Notes under the pieces: generated by a model
The model's input: the letters and a program-made list of their open reading frames with translations, nothing else
Told to the model about the DNA's origin: nothing
The model's database searches: none
Origin: Janibacter corallicola NBRC 107790
GTDB lineage: Bacteria; Actinomycetota; Actinomycetes; Actinomycetales; Dermatophilaceae
DNA: 48,268 nucleotides
Direction: 5' to 3'
Assembly (NCBI RefSeq): GCF_001570965.1
Contig: NZ_BCSR01000020.1
Span: forward strand, 1-48,268
Part shown: piece after piece, positions 41,640 to 48,268 of the stretch
Layout: each line of letters opens with the position of its first letter
Numbering within the stretch: the first letter of the stretch is position 1
Translations under genes and position numbers: made by a program

Positions 41640-42260
41640 ATGGCCGAGGCACAGCAGCCCGACGAGCGTGACGTCGACGCGATCTTCGAGTCGATCGTTG
41701 CCCGTTGGGAGGACGAGGCACTCGACCCGCAGCAGGGACCCACCGAGCCGGATGACGAAGGGGGCGCCCCGCCGCCCCACCGACACGGGCCGACGAATCC
41801 TGCGCCGCGCGGTCGTGGGGCGACCAATCCACCCCCGAGCCGTCGCAGCGCGACGAACCCGCCCTGGGGGGCCCGCCACCCGGAGGCGGAGGAGGAGGGC
41901 AAGGGGGACGTCTCCCCCTTCGCCCACGACGGCTCGGTGCCGTGGCGGGTGGACCCGACGAACTCGGTCGCCGACCTGCTCGGCCAGCCGGAGCACCCCG
42001 GCACGGCCGAGGACGACGAGGGCTTCACTCCCCCGCCCACCCGGCCGCTGCCGCCGCTGAGCGACCGGCTCTTCTGGGGCGCGCTCGTCGGGCTCGTCCT
42101 GGGCCCGCTCGGCCTGGTCTGGCTCGTCTTCCTCCGGCCGGAGGCCGGCTTCCTCACCAAGGTGGTCGTCTTCGGGCTGATCGTCGGCGGTTTCACCTGC
42201 CTGGTGCTGCGCCAGCCGACCCACCGCGGCGACGACCCGGACGACGGCGCACGGGTCTAG
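41640..42260 (+). CDS. Hypothetical membrane protein with proline-rich cytosolic domain
   Basis: A 206-residue protein I do not recognise. The first 25 residues contain a conserved-looking MAEAQQPDERDVDAIFESIV helix; about 40-130 is Pro/Gly/Arg-rich and low in complexity (repeats of TNP and GxxTNPP); the C-terminal part has two hydrophobic helices (LFWGALVGLVLGPLGLVWLVF and FLTKVVVFGLIVGGFTCLVL). ATG at 41640 is preceded by GGAG. Divergent from plsC; its TAG shares CTAG with the opposing ROK gene stop. Function unknown. Confidence 0.75.
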   Translation: MAEAQQPDERDVDAIFESIVARWEDEALDPQQGPTEPDDEGGAPPPHRHGPTNPAPRGRGATNPPPSRRSATNPPWGARHPEAEEEGKGDVSPFAHDGSVPWRVDPTNSVADLLGQPEHPGTAEDDEGFTPPPTRPLPPLSDRLFWGALVGLVLGPLGLVWLVFLRPEAGFLTKVVVFGLIVGGFTCLVLRQPTHRGDDPDDGARV

Positions 42261-43240
42261 CGGGGCGAGTTCCCCTCGCGCGCCCCGAGACTGGCAGCGC
42301 CGATGAGACCGGCGTCGGGGCCGAATCGGGCCGCGGTGATCCGCGCCGCCGGTCGGTACCCACGCCCCGTCAGCTGCCGGGCGAAGGTCTCCCGCGCCGG
42401 GCCGAGGAGCAGGTCGCCCGCGGCGCTCACACCGCCACCGATGACGAAGACCTCCGGGTCCAGGGCCGCCGCGAGGTTGGCCAGACCGACGCCGAGCCAG
42501 TGACCGATCTCGGCGAGGAGCTCGATGGCCGTCGCGTCGCCGCACCGGGCGATGTCGGTGATGGCCGGCCCGGTGAGGCGCGAGACGTCACCGCCGACGT
42601 GGGCGAGCAGATCGGTGGCCATCGGCGAGTGGGCCATGGCGAGCCCCTTGGCCTCGCGCACGAGGGCATTGCCCGAGGAGTACTGCTCCCAGCAGCCGCG
42701 GTTGCCGCACTCGCAGCGCTGACCGCCGGGGACGACCTGCATGTGCCCGAACTCCCCCGCGATGCCGTACCGGCCCCGCACGAGCGCGCCCTCCACGAGG
42801 ATCGCGCCACCGATCCCGGTGCCGAGGGTGATCATCACCGCGTGGCTGGCCCCCGCGGCCGCCCCGAAGCGGTGCTCCGCCCACAGGGCGGCATTGGCGT
42901 CGTTCTCGATCGTGATCGGCAGGTCGATCCGGCAGCCGAGGGACTCCCGCAGCGGCTCGTCCCGCCAGGAGAGGTGGGGGGCGAAGACGACCGTGGAGCG
43001 GTCCGCCGCGACGAAGCCGGCCGCGCCGATGCCGACGGTGAGCGGCCGGTCGATGCCGTCCTCCTCGGCCATCGCGAGCAGCTCGTCGACGACCTCGACG
43101 AGGGTGTCCTCGACGACACGGGGCGCGTTGGAGCGGTCGGGGGTGTCCCGCCGGGTGCGCACGAGGATGCGTCCCTCCTCGTCGAGGACGCCTCCGGAGA
43201 CCTTCGTGCCCCCGATGTCCAGACCGATCGCGGTCCTCAC
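42257..43240 (-). CDS. glkA: ROK family glucokinase (GlkA-like)
   Basis: A 327-residue ROK kinase that phosphorylates glucose with ATP. N-terminal phosphate loop LDIGGTKVSGG, sugar-site IENDANAALWAE, EFGHMQV and the zinc motif CECGNRGCWE. The run GIGAAGFVAADRSTVVFAPH resembles Streptomyces GlkA. GTG start overlapping the preceding ROK gene's stop (GTGA). Last gene of a six-gene minus-strand run starting at the second SRPBCC gene. It is a paralogue of its upstream neighbour. Confidence 0.9.
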   Translation of the reverse strand: MRTAIGLDIGGTKVSGGVLDEEGRILVRTRRDTPDRSNAPRVVEDTLVEVVDELLAMAEEDGIDRPLTVGIGAAGFVAADRSTVVFAPHLSWRDEPLRESLGCRIDLPITIENDANAALWAEHRFGAAAGASHAVMITLGTGIGGAILVEGALVRGRYGIAGEFGHMQVVPGGQRCECGNRGCWEQYSSGNALVREAKGLAMAHSPMATDLLAHVGGDVSRLTGPAITDIARCGDATAIELLAEIGHWLGVGLANLAAALDPEVFVIGGGVSAAGDLLLGPARETFARQLTGRGYRPAARITAARFGPDAGLIGAASLGAREGNSPR

Positions 43241-44214
43241 GAGGCGCTCTCCCGGGCCAGGGCGGCCACGCCGACGATGCCGGCGTCGTTGCCCAGGGTG
43301 GCCAGGGCCAGGTCGGGCGAAGGGCGGTACCCACGCCCGACGATCCGGCGGCCGAGGGAGGCGGCGGCCGGCCCGAGCAGCAGGTCACCGGCGTCGGCGA
43401 CGCCCCCGCCGATGACGACGAGGCCGGGGTCGAGCACCGCGCACAGCGTCGCGATCCCCTCCCCGAGCCGGGCGCCGAGATCGGCGAGGAGCTCGACGGC
43501 GGCCTGGTCCCCGTCCACGGCTGCGGCGGTGACGTCCTCGCCGGTGAGCCGGTCGGCGTCGCCCCCGCAGCGGTCCCGCAGGCCCTGGACGTGGGGCGAG
43601 GAGGAGTGGATCACCTCGCGGGCGGTGCGCACGAGGGCGCTGCCGGAGGCGAAGACCTCGAGGCACCCACGGTTGCCGCAGCCGCAGCGCGGCCCGTCCG
43701 GGTCCAGGACGACGTGGCCGATCTCGCCGCCCGCCCCGAAGCTGCCGCGCAGCAGCTGGTCGCCGGCGACGGCGCCACCGCCGATGCCGGTCCCCACGGT
43801 GATCAGCGCCATGGCGTCGGTGTCCGCGGCGGCCCCGGTGCCGTGGCGGTACTCGCCCCAGGCGGCGGCGTTCGCGTCGTTCTCCACGACGACGGGGCGT
43901 CCCAGTCGTTGCTCCACCTCACCTGCGAGGTCGATGTCCCGCCAGGGCAGGTTCGGTGCGAACCACAGGTGGCCGTGGTGACCGTCGACGAGCCCGGCGC
44001 AGGCGAGACCGACTCCCGCCACGGGGCCGTCAGCGGTCTCCAGCAGCTCGGCGGCCAGCCGCGCGATGGCAGCGACGATCCCCACGGTGTCCTCGGGGGT
44101 CGCCGCCTGCGTGCGGTGGCTGATGCGTCCGCCGGCGTCGACGAGCCCGCCGGCCAGCTTGGTCCCGCCGATGTCGATGCCGATGGCGGGTGCCTCCCGC
44201 TCGGGTCGGCTCAT
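43237..44214 (-). CDS. ROK family sugar kinase (paralogue)
   Basis: A 325-residue ROK protein: IGIDIGGTKLAGGLVD near residue 12, VVENDANAAAWGEYR, GGEIGHVVL and zinc motif CGCGNRGCLE. No N-terminal DNA-binding domain, so a kinase rather than an NagC-type repressor. About half the residues look identical to the next gene, so the pair is a tandem duplication. Substrate unknown. ATG overlaps the preceding small gene's stop as ATGA. Confidence 0.88.
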   Translation of the reverse strand: MSRPEREAPAIGIDIGGTKLAGGLVDAGGRISHRTQAATPEDTVGIVAAIARLAAELLETADGPVAGVGLACAGLVDGHHGHLWFAPNLPWRDIDLAGEVEQRLGRPVVVENDANAAAWGEYRHGTGAAADTDAMALITVGTGIGGGAVAGDQLLRGSFGAGGEIGHVVLDPDGPRCGCGNRGCLEVFASGSALVRTAREVIHSSSPHVQGLRDRCGGDADRLTGEDVTAAAVDGDQAAVELLADLGARLGEGIATLCAVLDPGLVVIGGGVADAGDLLLGPAAASLGRRIVGRGYRPSPDLALATLGNDAGIVGVAALARESAS

Positions 44215-44546
44215 GCTCCACTTCCCGCCCCGGACCCGGCGCCCGCGTCGTCGTCGTGCACCACGATCCGCTCACCCCGGTCGGTGTGCGGCGTGTGCTC
44301 CGGCGTCTGGTCGAGGTCGACGCCGAGCACGTCCGCGACTCCGTCGGCGCCGAGCACCGCACGGGTGATGGCCTCGGCGAGGAGGCTGACGCCCGTCAGG
44401 GCACGCTGGCTCGTCGCCGAGTCCAGCTCGCGCAGGTCCTCGCCCAGCTCGTCCATGTCGATCTCGGAGAGCAGGCGCAGCAGCGAGGCCACGGCCTCGC
44501 CCACGTCGTCCGCCGCTCCGCCGCCGTGGTCCGTGCCGTCAACCAC
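44211..44546 (-). CDS. Hypothetical small protein
   Basis: A 111-residue acidic protein: EAVASLLRLLSEIDMDELGEDLREL is a probable helical core, and the tail is an acidic Gly/Ala/Ser stretch ending GAGSGAGSGA. No known domain recognised. Position matches Rv2183c, between the ArsA-like and the kinase genes. It overlaps the ArsA-like gene by 8 bp and the ROK gene by ATGA. Confidence 0.7.
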   Translation of the reverse strand: MVDGTDHGGGAADDVGEAVASLLRLLSEIDMDELGEDLRELDSATSQRALTGVSLLAEAITRAVLGADGVADVLGVDLDQTPEHTPHTDRGERIVVHDDDAGAGSGAGSGA

Positions 44547-45447
44547 GCGGCCACACCGCCTCGTCGGGGGACATCGCCACGGTCAGGACGCCGCCGGCGA
44601 CGCCGGCCCGCTCGACCGTGCACCGCCGCAGGACCGAGGGCAGCAGGACCCGGCGGGAGCGACCCGCGCACTGCAGCAGCAGCTCGTCGTCGTGGCGGAC
44701 CAGCTCCAGGTCGCCCGCCCGGATCCCCGGCAGCGCGACCCGCAGCAACCAGACGTCCTCGCTGCGCTCCACGAGGGGCCGTGCCGTTGCCTCGACCTGG
44801 GGCAGGTACTCGATCCCGGCCGCTCCGGGCGGGTGGACGGCGGTGAGGGTCCGGCCGCGCAGCGCCAGGAGCACCTCGGCGTCGGCCCGGCGGGCGGACC
44901 CGACCGGCCCGGCGGGGGCCGCCAGGTGCAGCGCGGTGCCGGACGCGTCACTGAGCACCTCGTCGAGGTCCGCCAGCAACTCACCACCCTCACGAAGGGC
45001 GGTGAGCAGCGTGCTCGTGGGGGCGGGGAGGGACCCGACTCCCGGGGGCGCGACGAGCGTCTCCCACCGGGCCACCACGGGGACGAAGGCCTCCATCGTC
45101 CGTGCGATGCGCTGCGGCAGGTCGAGGAGCCGCCCGACCTCCAGCGGCACCGCGGCGACGAGGTCCACCCCCTGGGCCCTCGCCTGGTCCACCTCGCGGG
45201 CCAGCCGCAGCAGGGTGGGCAGCTCGGGGGGCAGGACCCGGGCGAGCAGGTCGGCGATCACCGGCGCCGGCAGGTCCAGCGCGGCGAAGAGGCGGTCCAG
45301 GTGGGCGCGGACGGCGACCACGACGGGGTCCCGGCCCTCCCCCGAGGAGGCGTGCACGACCGGACCCGCGGACTGCAGGCCGGCGCTGATCCGGGTGGTG
45401 ACGGCCTCGCTGTGCTCGCCGCCGCCGATGACGAGATGAACTCCCAC
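44539..45447 (-). CDS. Degenerate ArsA-like ATPase with HSP20-like C-terminal domain
   Basis: A 302-residue protein corresponding to Rv2184c in position. The N-terminus, where ArsA has a GKGGVGKT P-loop, reads HLVIGGGEHSEAVTTRIS, so the Walker A lysine is missing and the protein is probably not an ATPase. The C-terminal domain (about 225-302: VWLLRVALPGIRAGDLELVRH, LQCAGRSRRVLLPSVLRRC) is the HSP20-like domain found at the end of actinobacterial ArsA proteins. Probably a scaffold or binding protein. GTG start 4 bp after the SRPBCC stop. Confidence 0.78.
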   Translation of the reverse strand: MGVHLVIGGGEHSEAVTTRISAGLQSAGPVVHASSGEGRDPVVVAVRAHLDRLFAALDLPAPVIADLLARVLPPELPTLLRLAREVDQARAQGVDLVAAVPLEVGRLLDLPQRIARTMEAFVPVVARWETLVAPPGVGSLPAPTSTLLTALREGGELLADLDEVLSDASGTALHLAAPAGPVGSARRADAEVLLALRGRTLTAVHPPGAAGIEYLPQVEATARPLVERSEDVWLLRVALPGIRAGDLELVRHDDELLLQCAGRSRRVLLPSVLRRCTVERAGVAGGVLTVAMSPDEAVWPRG

Positions 45448-45451
45448 GGGG

Positions 45452-45895
45452 TCAGGCTTCGGCGCGGTTCTTCAGGTCACGCAGCGCCGTGTCGACGATG
45501 ACCTTCTCCGCCTTGCGCTTGAGCATCCCCAGCATGGGCACCTTGAGGTCGACCGTCAGCTCGTAGACGACCTCGGTCCCCGCGTCGGACTCGGTCAGCG
45601 TGTAGGAGCCGTCCATCGCCTTGAGCATGGTGGCCTCGACGAGCTGCCAGGAGGCGACACCGGCACCGGACTCCTCGACGTCCCAGGTGTACTCGAGGGT
45701 GTAGGTGTCCTTGATCGCCCCGGCGTCCAGGGAGAAGCGGGCCTGGTCGGGCCACCCGTCCCCGTCCTCGGTGAGGATCTCGACGCGGGTGATCTCCTTG
45801 GCCCACTCCGGGTAGGCCTCGAGGTCGGCGATGATGTCCAGGACGTCCCCGCAGGGAGCGTCCACGACGATGCTGGAGCGCGTGCTGTCGGCCAT
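45452..45895 (-). CDS. SRPBCC family protein (Rv2185c-like)
   Basis: A 147-residue START-like hydrophobic-ligand-binding protein. The opening MADSTRSSIVVDAPCGDVLDII and AYPEWAKEI are the polyketide-cyclase/SRPBCC signature; later strands DGSYTLTESDAGTEVVYEL and LKVPMLGMLKRKAE complete the helix-grip. Ligand unknown; lipid or isoprenoid binding is usual. ATG at 45895 chosen because the sequence from there is family-like. Next to a second SRPBCC gene and fadD15, suggesting lipid metabolism. Confidence 0.88.
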   Translation of the reverse strand: MADSTRSSIVVDAPCGDVLDIIADLEAYPEWAKEITRVEILTEDGDGWPDQARFSLDAGAIKDTYTLEYTWDVEESGAGVASWQLVEATMLKAMDGSYTLTESDAGTEVVYELTVDLKVPMLGMLKRKAEKVIVDTALRDLKNRAEA

Positions 45896-45905
45896 GGCGG
45901 GCAGA

Positions 45906-46280
45906 CTACAGGCCACCGCCTCGTGGCCGCCGACCCTCGAGGTGGTCCTTGATCACATGCAGGCCGCCCTTCCACCGGCGACGGTGCTGCTGCACCCAGC
46001 GCCGACCTCCCCGGCGCTGCCTCCCGTGGAGGAAGTGGTGGACGATGGTGCCGCCCGAGGCCTCCTCCAGCCAGATCTCGAGGCGCCCCTCGACGTCGCC
46101 GGCGGCGCGCCAGCGCACCCCCTTCGTCCCCCGGTCCTGGAGGACCTCCCGCTGCAGGCCCGGCCAGAGCCGGTCGAGCAGGCCCGGCTCGTCCAGCGCG
46201 GCACGCACCGTCGCGGGCCGGGCGCGCACGAAGGTCTCGTCCACGACGTCGACGGTGCGGGGGCGGAGGGACACCGGCAC
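45906..46280 (-). CDS. SRPBCC family protein (Rv2186c-like)
   Basis: A 124-residue small START-like protein: TVDVVDETFVRARPATVRAAL, GVRWRAAGDVEGRLEIWLEEASG, with a basic C-terminus (RRWKGGLHVIKDHLEG). First gene of the minus-strand run to the ROK kinases. Start is GTG at 46280 or GTG at 46274; a CATAAT hexamer at 46283-46288 (minus) sits directly upstream and would place transcription near the start codon, so the mRNA may be leaderless. Function unknown. Confidence 0.75.
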   Translation of the reverse strand: MPVSLRPRTVDVVDETFVRARPATVRAALDEPGLLDRLWPGLQREVLQDRGTKGVRWRAAGDVEGRLEIWLEEASGGTIVHHFLHGRQRRGGRRWVQQHRRRWKGGLHVIKDHLEGRRPRGGGL

Positions 46281-46282
46281 AG

Positions 46283-46288
46283 ATTATG
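46283..46288 (-). promoter_or_regulatory. Possible -10 CATAAT of the SRPBCC-ROK operon
   Basis: CATAAT on the minus strand is the only A/T-rich hexamer in the 125-bp divergent gap. It ends two bases before the GTG at 46280, or eight before the GTG at 46274, so a transcript would start at or next to the start codon. No -35 recognised. Confidence 0.35.
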
Positions 46289-46333
46289 GCCTCGATCACG
46301 CCCGGTGCCAGCCCGCCGCCCGCCCATGCCCGG

Positions 46334-46339
46334 TAAGGT
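46334..46339 (+). promoter_or_regulatory. Possible -10 TAAGGT of fadD15
   Basis: TAAGGT fits TANNNT and lies 67 bp upstream of the fadD15 start, leaving a leader with the ribosome site AAAGGAG. No -35 was recognised. Confidence 0.3.
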
Positions 46340-46405
46340 CAAGGGCAGCGTGCGCCCCTGCGGAGTGGGCGGAGAACGGTGAACCGGCGACACAAAGGAG
46401 ACCAT

Positions 46406-48196
46406 GTGAACGACAACTCGATGCCTCGGATCGTCGACGGTGACCCGAAGGACTCCCTCGCCGACCTTCCCGGCCGCAACGCCGCCCGGCACCCGCAGCG
46501 GGTGGCCTTCTCCGTCAAGGAGGCCGACTCCTGGCGTGACGTGACCGCCTCCCAGTTCAACGAGGACGTGCGCGGCCTCGCCAAGGGCCTCATCGCCCAG
46601 GGCCTGGAGGCCGGCGACCGGATCGGACTCGTCGCGCGCACCCGCTACGAGTGGACCGTGATCGACTTCGCGGCGTGGGCCGCGGGCGGCGTCGTGGTCC
46701 CGATCTACGAGACCAGCTCCGCCGAGCAGATCGAGTGGATCGTCAAGGACTCCGGCACCTCGCTGCTCATCGTCGAGACCGCCAAGCACCAGCAGATCGC
46801 GACCGAGGCCACCCGGGAGCAGTCCGGGGTACGGCACGTCTGGACCATCGACAACGGCGACCTGGACACCGTCGTCGCCAGCGGCTCCGAGGTCAGCGAC
46901 GAGGACCTCGACGCCCGCATCGCCGGCACGGGACGCGAGACGGTCGCGACGATCATCTATACCTCCGGCACCACCGGTCGCCCGAAGGGGTGCCAGCTGA
47001 CGCACGACAACTTCCTCGGTCTGGCGGAGAACACCCAGGCGAAGATGAAGGACCTCCTCGAGCGGGAGGACGCCTCGACGCTGCTCTTCCTGCCCCTCGC
47101 ACACGTCTTCGCCCGTTTCATCGAGGTCCTGGCCGTGACCGCCGAGGTCCGGATGGGCCACAGCGCCGACATCGCCAACATCCTCGACGACTTCCAGGCC
47201 TTCAAGCCGACCTTCATCCTCGCCGTGCCGCGGGTCTTCGAGAAGATCTACAACAAGGCCAACGAGCAGGCGACCGCGGGCGGCAAGGGCAAGATCTTCG
47301 CCAGGGCCGCGGAGACCGCCATCGCCTGGTCCGAGGCCCAGGACACCGGCTCGGTGCCGCTGAAGCTGAAGTTGCAGCACGCGCTCTTCGACAAGCTCGT
47401 CTACTCCACGCTGCGCTCGAAGATGGGCAACAAGGTCGAGTACGCCGTCTCCGGCGGCGCGGCCCTGGGGACCCGCCTCGGGCACTTCTTCCGCGGCATC
47501 GGCGTGACGATCCTCGAGGGCTACGGCCTCACCGAGACCACGGCCCCGGCCACGGTCAACCTGCCGGACAACACCAAGATCGGAACCGTCGGCCTGCCGC
47601 TGCCGGGCGTGTCGGTCCGGATCGCCGATGACGGCGAGGTGCTCATCAAGGGCGTCAACGTCCTCAAGGGCTACCACGGGAACGAGCAGGCGATGGCCGA
47701 GGCGGTCCAGGACGGCTGGTTCCACACCGGCGACCTCGGCGACCTCGACGAGGACGGCTTCCTGAAGATCACCGGCCGCAAGAAGGAGATCCTCGTGACC
47801 GCCGGCGGCAAGAACGTCGCCCCGGCCGTCCTCGAGGACCGGCTGCGCGCCCACCCGCTCATCAGCCAGTGCCTCGTCGTCGGCGACGGCAAGCCCTTCA
47901 TCGCCGCGCTCATCACCCTCGACGAGGAGATGCTGCCCGGCTGGGCCTCGAACAACGGCCTCGGCTCGCTCACCCTCGAGCAGGCCCGGACCAACGAGAC
48001 CGTGCTCGCCGAGGTCCAGTCCGCGGTCGACGACGCGAACAAGGCGGTCTCCAAGGCCGAGTCGATCCGCAAGTTCACGATCCTCAAGGAGGACTTCACC
48101 GAGGAGAACGGCACGATGACCCCCTCCCTGAAGCTGAAGCGGAAGGTCATCATGACCGACTACGAGGACGAGGTCGAGGCCCTCTACGGCAACTGA
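46406..48196 (+). CDS. fadD15: Long-chain fatty-acid-CoA ligase (FadD15-like)
   Basis: A 596-residue AMP-forming acyl-CoA synthetase activating long-chain fatty acids. P-loop ATIIYTSGTTGRPKGCQLTH, A5-type motif GYGLTETTAPATVN, the hinge YHTGDLGD-like WFHTGDLGDLDEDGFLKI and the conserved GRKKEILVTAGGKNVAP with the catalytic Lys region at the C-terminus. Position matches Rv2187. GTG at 46406 is preceded by AAAGGAG five bases upstream; the ATG at 46404 is followed at once by TGA and cannot be used. Divergent from the SRPBCC gene. Confidence 0.92.
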   Translation: MNDNSMPRIVDGDPKDSLADLPGRNAARHPQRVAFSVKEADSWRDVTASQFNEDVRGLAKGLIAQGLEAGDRIGLVARTRYEWTVIDFAAWAAGGVVVPIYETSSAEQIEWIVKDSGTSLLIVETAKHQQIATEATREQSGVRHVWTIDNGDLDTVVASGSEVSDEDLDARIAGTGRETVATIIYTSGTTGRPKGCQLTHDNFLGLAENTQAKMKDLLEREDASTLLFLPLAHVFARFIEVLAVTAEVRMGHSADIANILDDFQAFKPTFILAVPRVFEKIYNKANEQATAGGKGKIFARAAETAIAWSEAQDTGSVPLKLKLQHALFDKLVYSTLRSKMGNKVEYAVSGGAALGTRLGHFFRGIGVTILEGYGLTETTAPATVNLPDNTKIGTVGLPLPGVSVRIADDGEVLIKGVNVLKGYHGNEQAMAEAVQDGWFHTGDLGDLDEDGFLKITGRKKEILVTAGGKNVAPAVLEDRLRAHPLISQCLVVGDGKPFIAALITLDEEMLPGWASNNGLGSLTLEQARTNETVLAEVQSAVDDANKAVSKAESIRKFTILKEDFTEENGTMTPSLKLKRKVIMTDYEDEVEALYGN

Positions 48197-48205
48197 CCCG
48201 ACCTC

Positions 48206-48221
48206 ACCCGGCCTCCCGGGT
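48206..48221 (+). terminator. Short hairpin after fadD15
   Basis: ACCCGG and CCGGGT form a 6-bp stem with a 4-base loop, 10 bp after the stop codon. Weak alone; a much stronger hairpin follows. Confidence 0.4.
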
Positions 48222-48239
48222 CCGTCCCCGATGCAGTGG

Positions 48240-48268
48240 CAGGGGCTCGCGCACCGCGCGGGCCCCTG
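48240..48268 (+). terminator. Strong hairpin after fadD15
   Basis: A 13-bp stem with one T-G pair (CAGGGGCTCGCGC with GCGCGGGCCCCTG) and a 3-base loop ACC, ending at the last base of the window. This looks like an intrinsic terminator of the GC-rich type; whether a T-tract follows cannot be seen. Confidence 0.6.

Noticed and set aside
46404-46408. ATG start for fadD15
   Set aside because: The ATG is followed at once by TGA. The GTG two bases later is in the correct frame behind AAAGGAG.
1-48268. tRNA genes, CRISPR arrays, insertion sequences, prophage genes
   Set aside because: No cloverleaf, no regularly spaced repeats, no transposase or phage proteins were recognised; the gaps between genes are all under 300 bp.

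Overview
The window is high-GC (roughly 70% by eye), densely coding DNA from an actinobacterium. The proteins best fit a Micrococcales member of the Intrasporangiaceae type (Janibacter or Ornithinimicrobium-like); that assignment is an inference from protein style, not a search. Forty-eight coding genes are called, the first one cut by the left edge. Many neighbours overlap by ATGA, GTGA or TGATG, so most of the DNA is organised in translationally coupled operons. I saw no rRNA, tRNA, CRISPR, insertion sequence or prophage, and no gap longer than 300 bp.

Two blocks keep a gene order known from Mycobacterium tuberculosis. Block 1 (1-8292) matches Rv2689c-Rv2701c: TRAM-domain RNA methyltransferase, a KimA-like APC permease, two RCK proteins (CeoB/CeoC type), DUF3159, OB-fold protein, DUF3710, dut, DUF4193 and suhB, followed here by ferrochelatase. 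Block 2 (32614-48196) matches Rv2173-Rv2187: polyprenyl synthetase, Rv2175c-like DNA-binding protein, a LysM transglycosylase, a PASTA Ser/Thr kinase at the pknL position, class II DAHP synthase, a MacS-type kinase with its regulator, a PlsC-like acyltransferase, two tandem ROK sugar kinases, a degenerate ArsA-like protein, two SRPBCC proteins and a FadD15-like acyl-CoA ligase.

Between them lie sepH (cell division); an operon of a GNAT/acyl-CoA-ligase protein acetyltransferase, DUF5998, a phosphodiesterase and thymidine kinase; an ECF sigma factor coupled to a membrane-anchored Asp-box propeller; topoisomerase IV (parC and parE, pointing towards each other around an amino-acid permease); small DUF7455, DUF456 and DUF3040 proteins; DNA polymerase IV; a methyltransferase; a GNAT/DUF4440 pair; and an SOS operon of DUF6504, a HEPN protein and the error-prone polymerase DnaE2 behind a perfect LexA box.

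Most worth a second look: (i) a 9-mer, CGAAGGGGG, repeated 23 times by hand count across genes and gaps on both strands; (ii) the SOS operon carrying DnaE2 with DUF6504 and HEPN but no ImuA'/ImuB; (iii) a KimA-like permease divergent from two RCK proteins with apparently leaderless promoters on both sides; (iv) the ECF-propeller pair; (v) an ArsA-like protein without its P-loop; (vi) a possible frameshift that removes the signal peptide of the LysM transglycosylase; (vii) several perfect palindromes in promoter-sized gaps.
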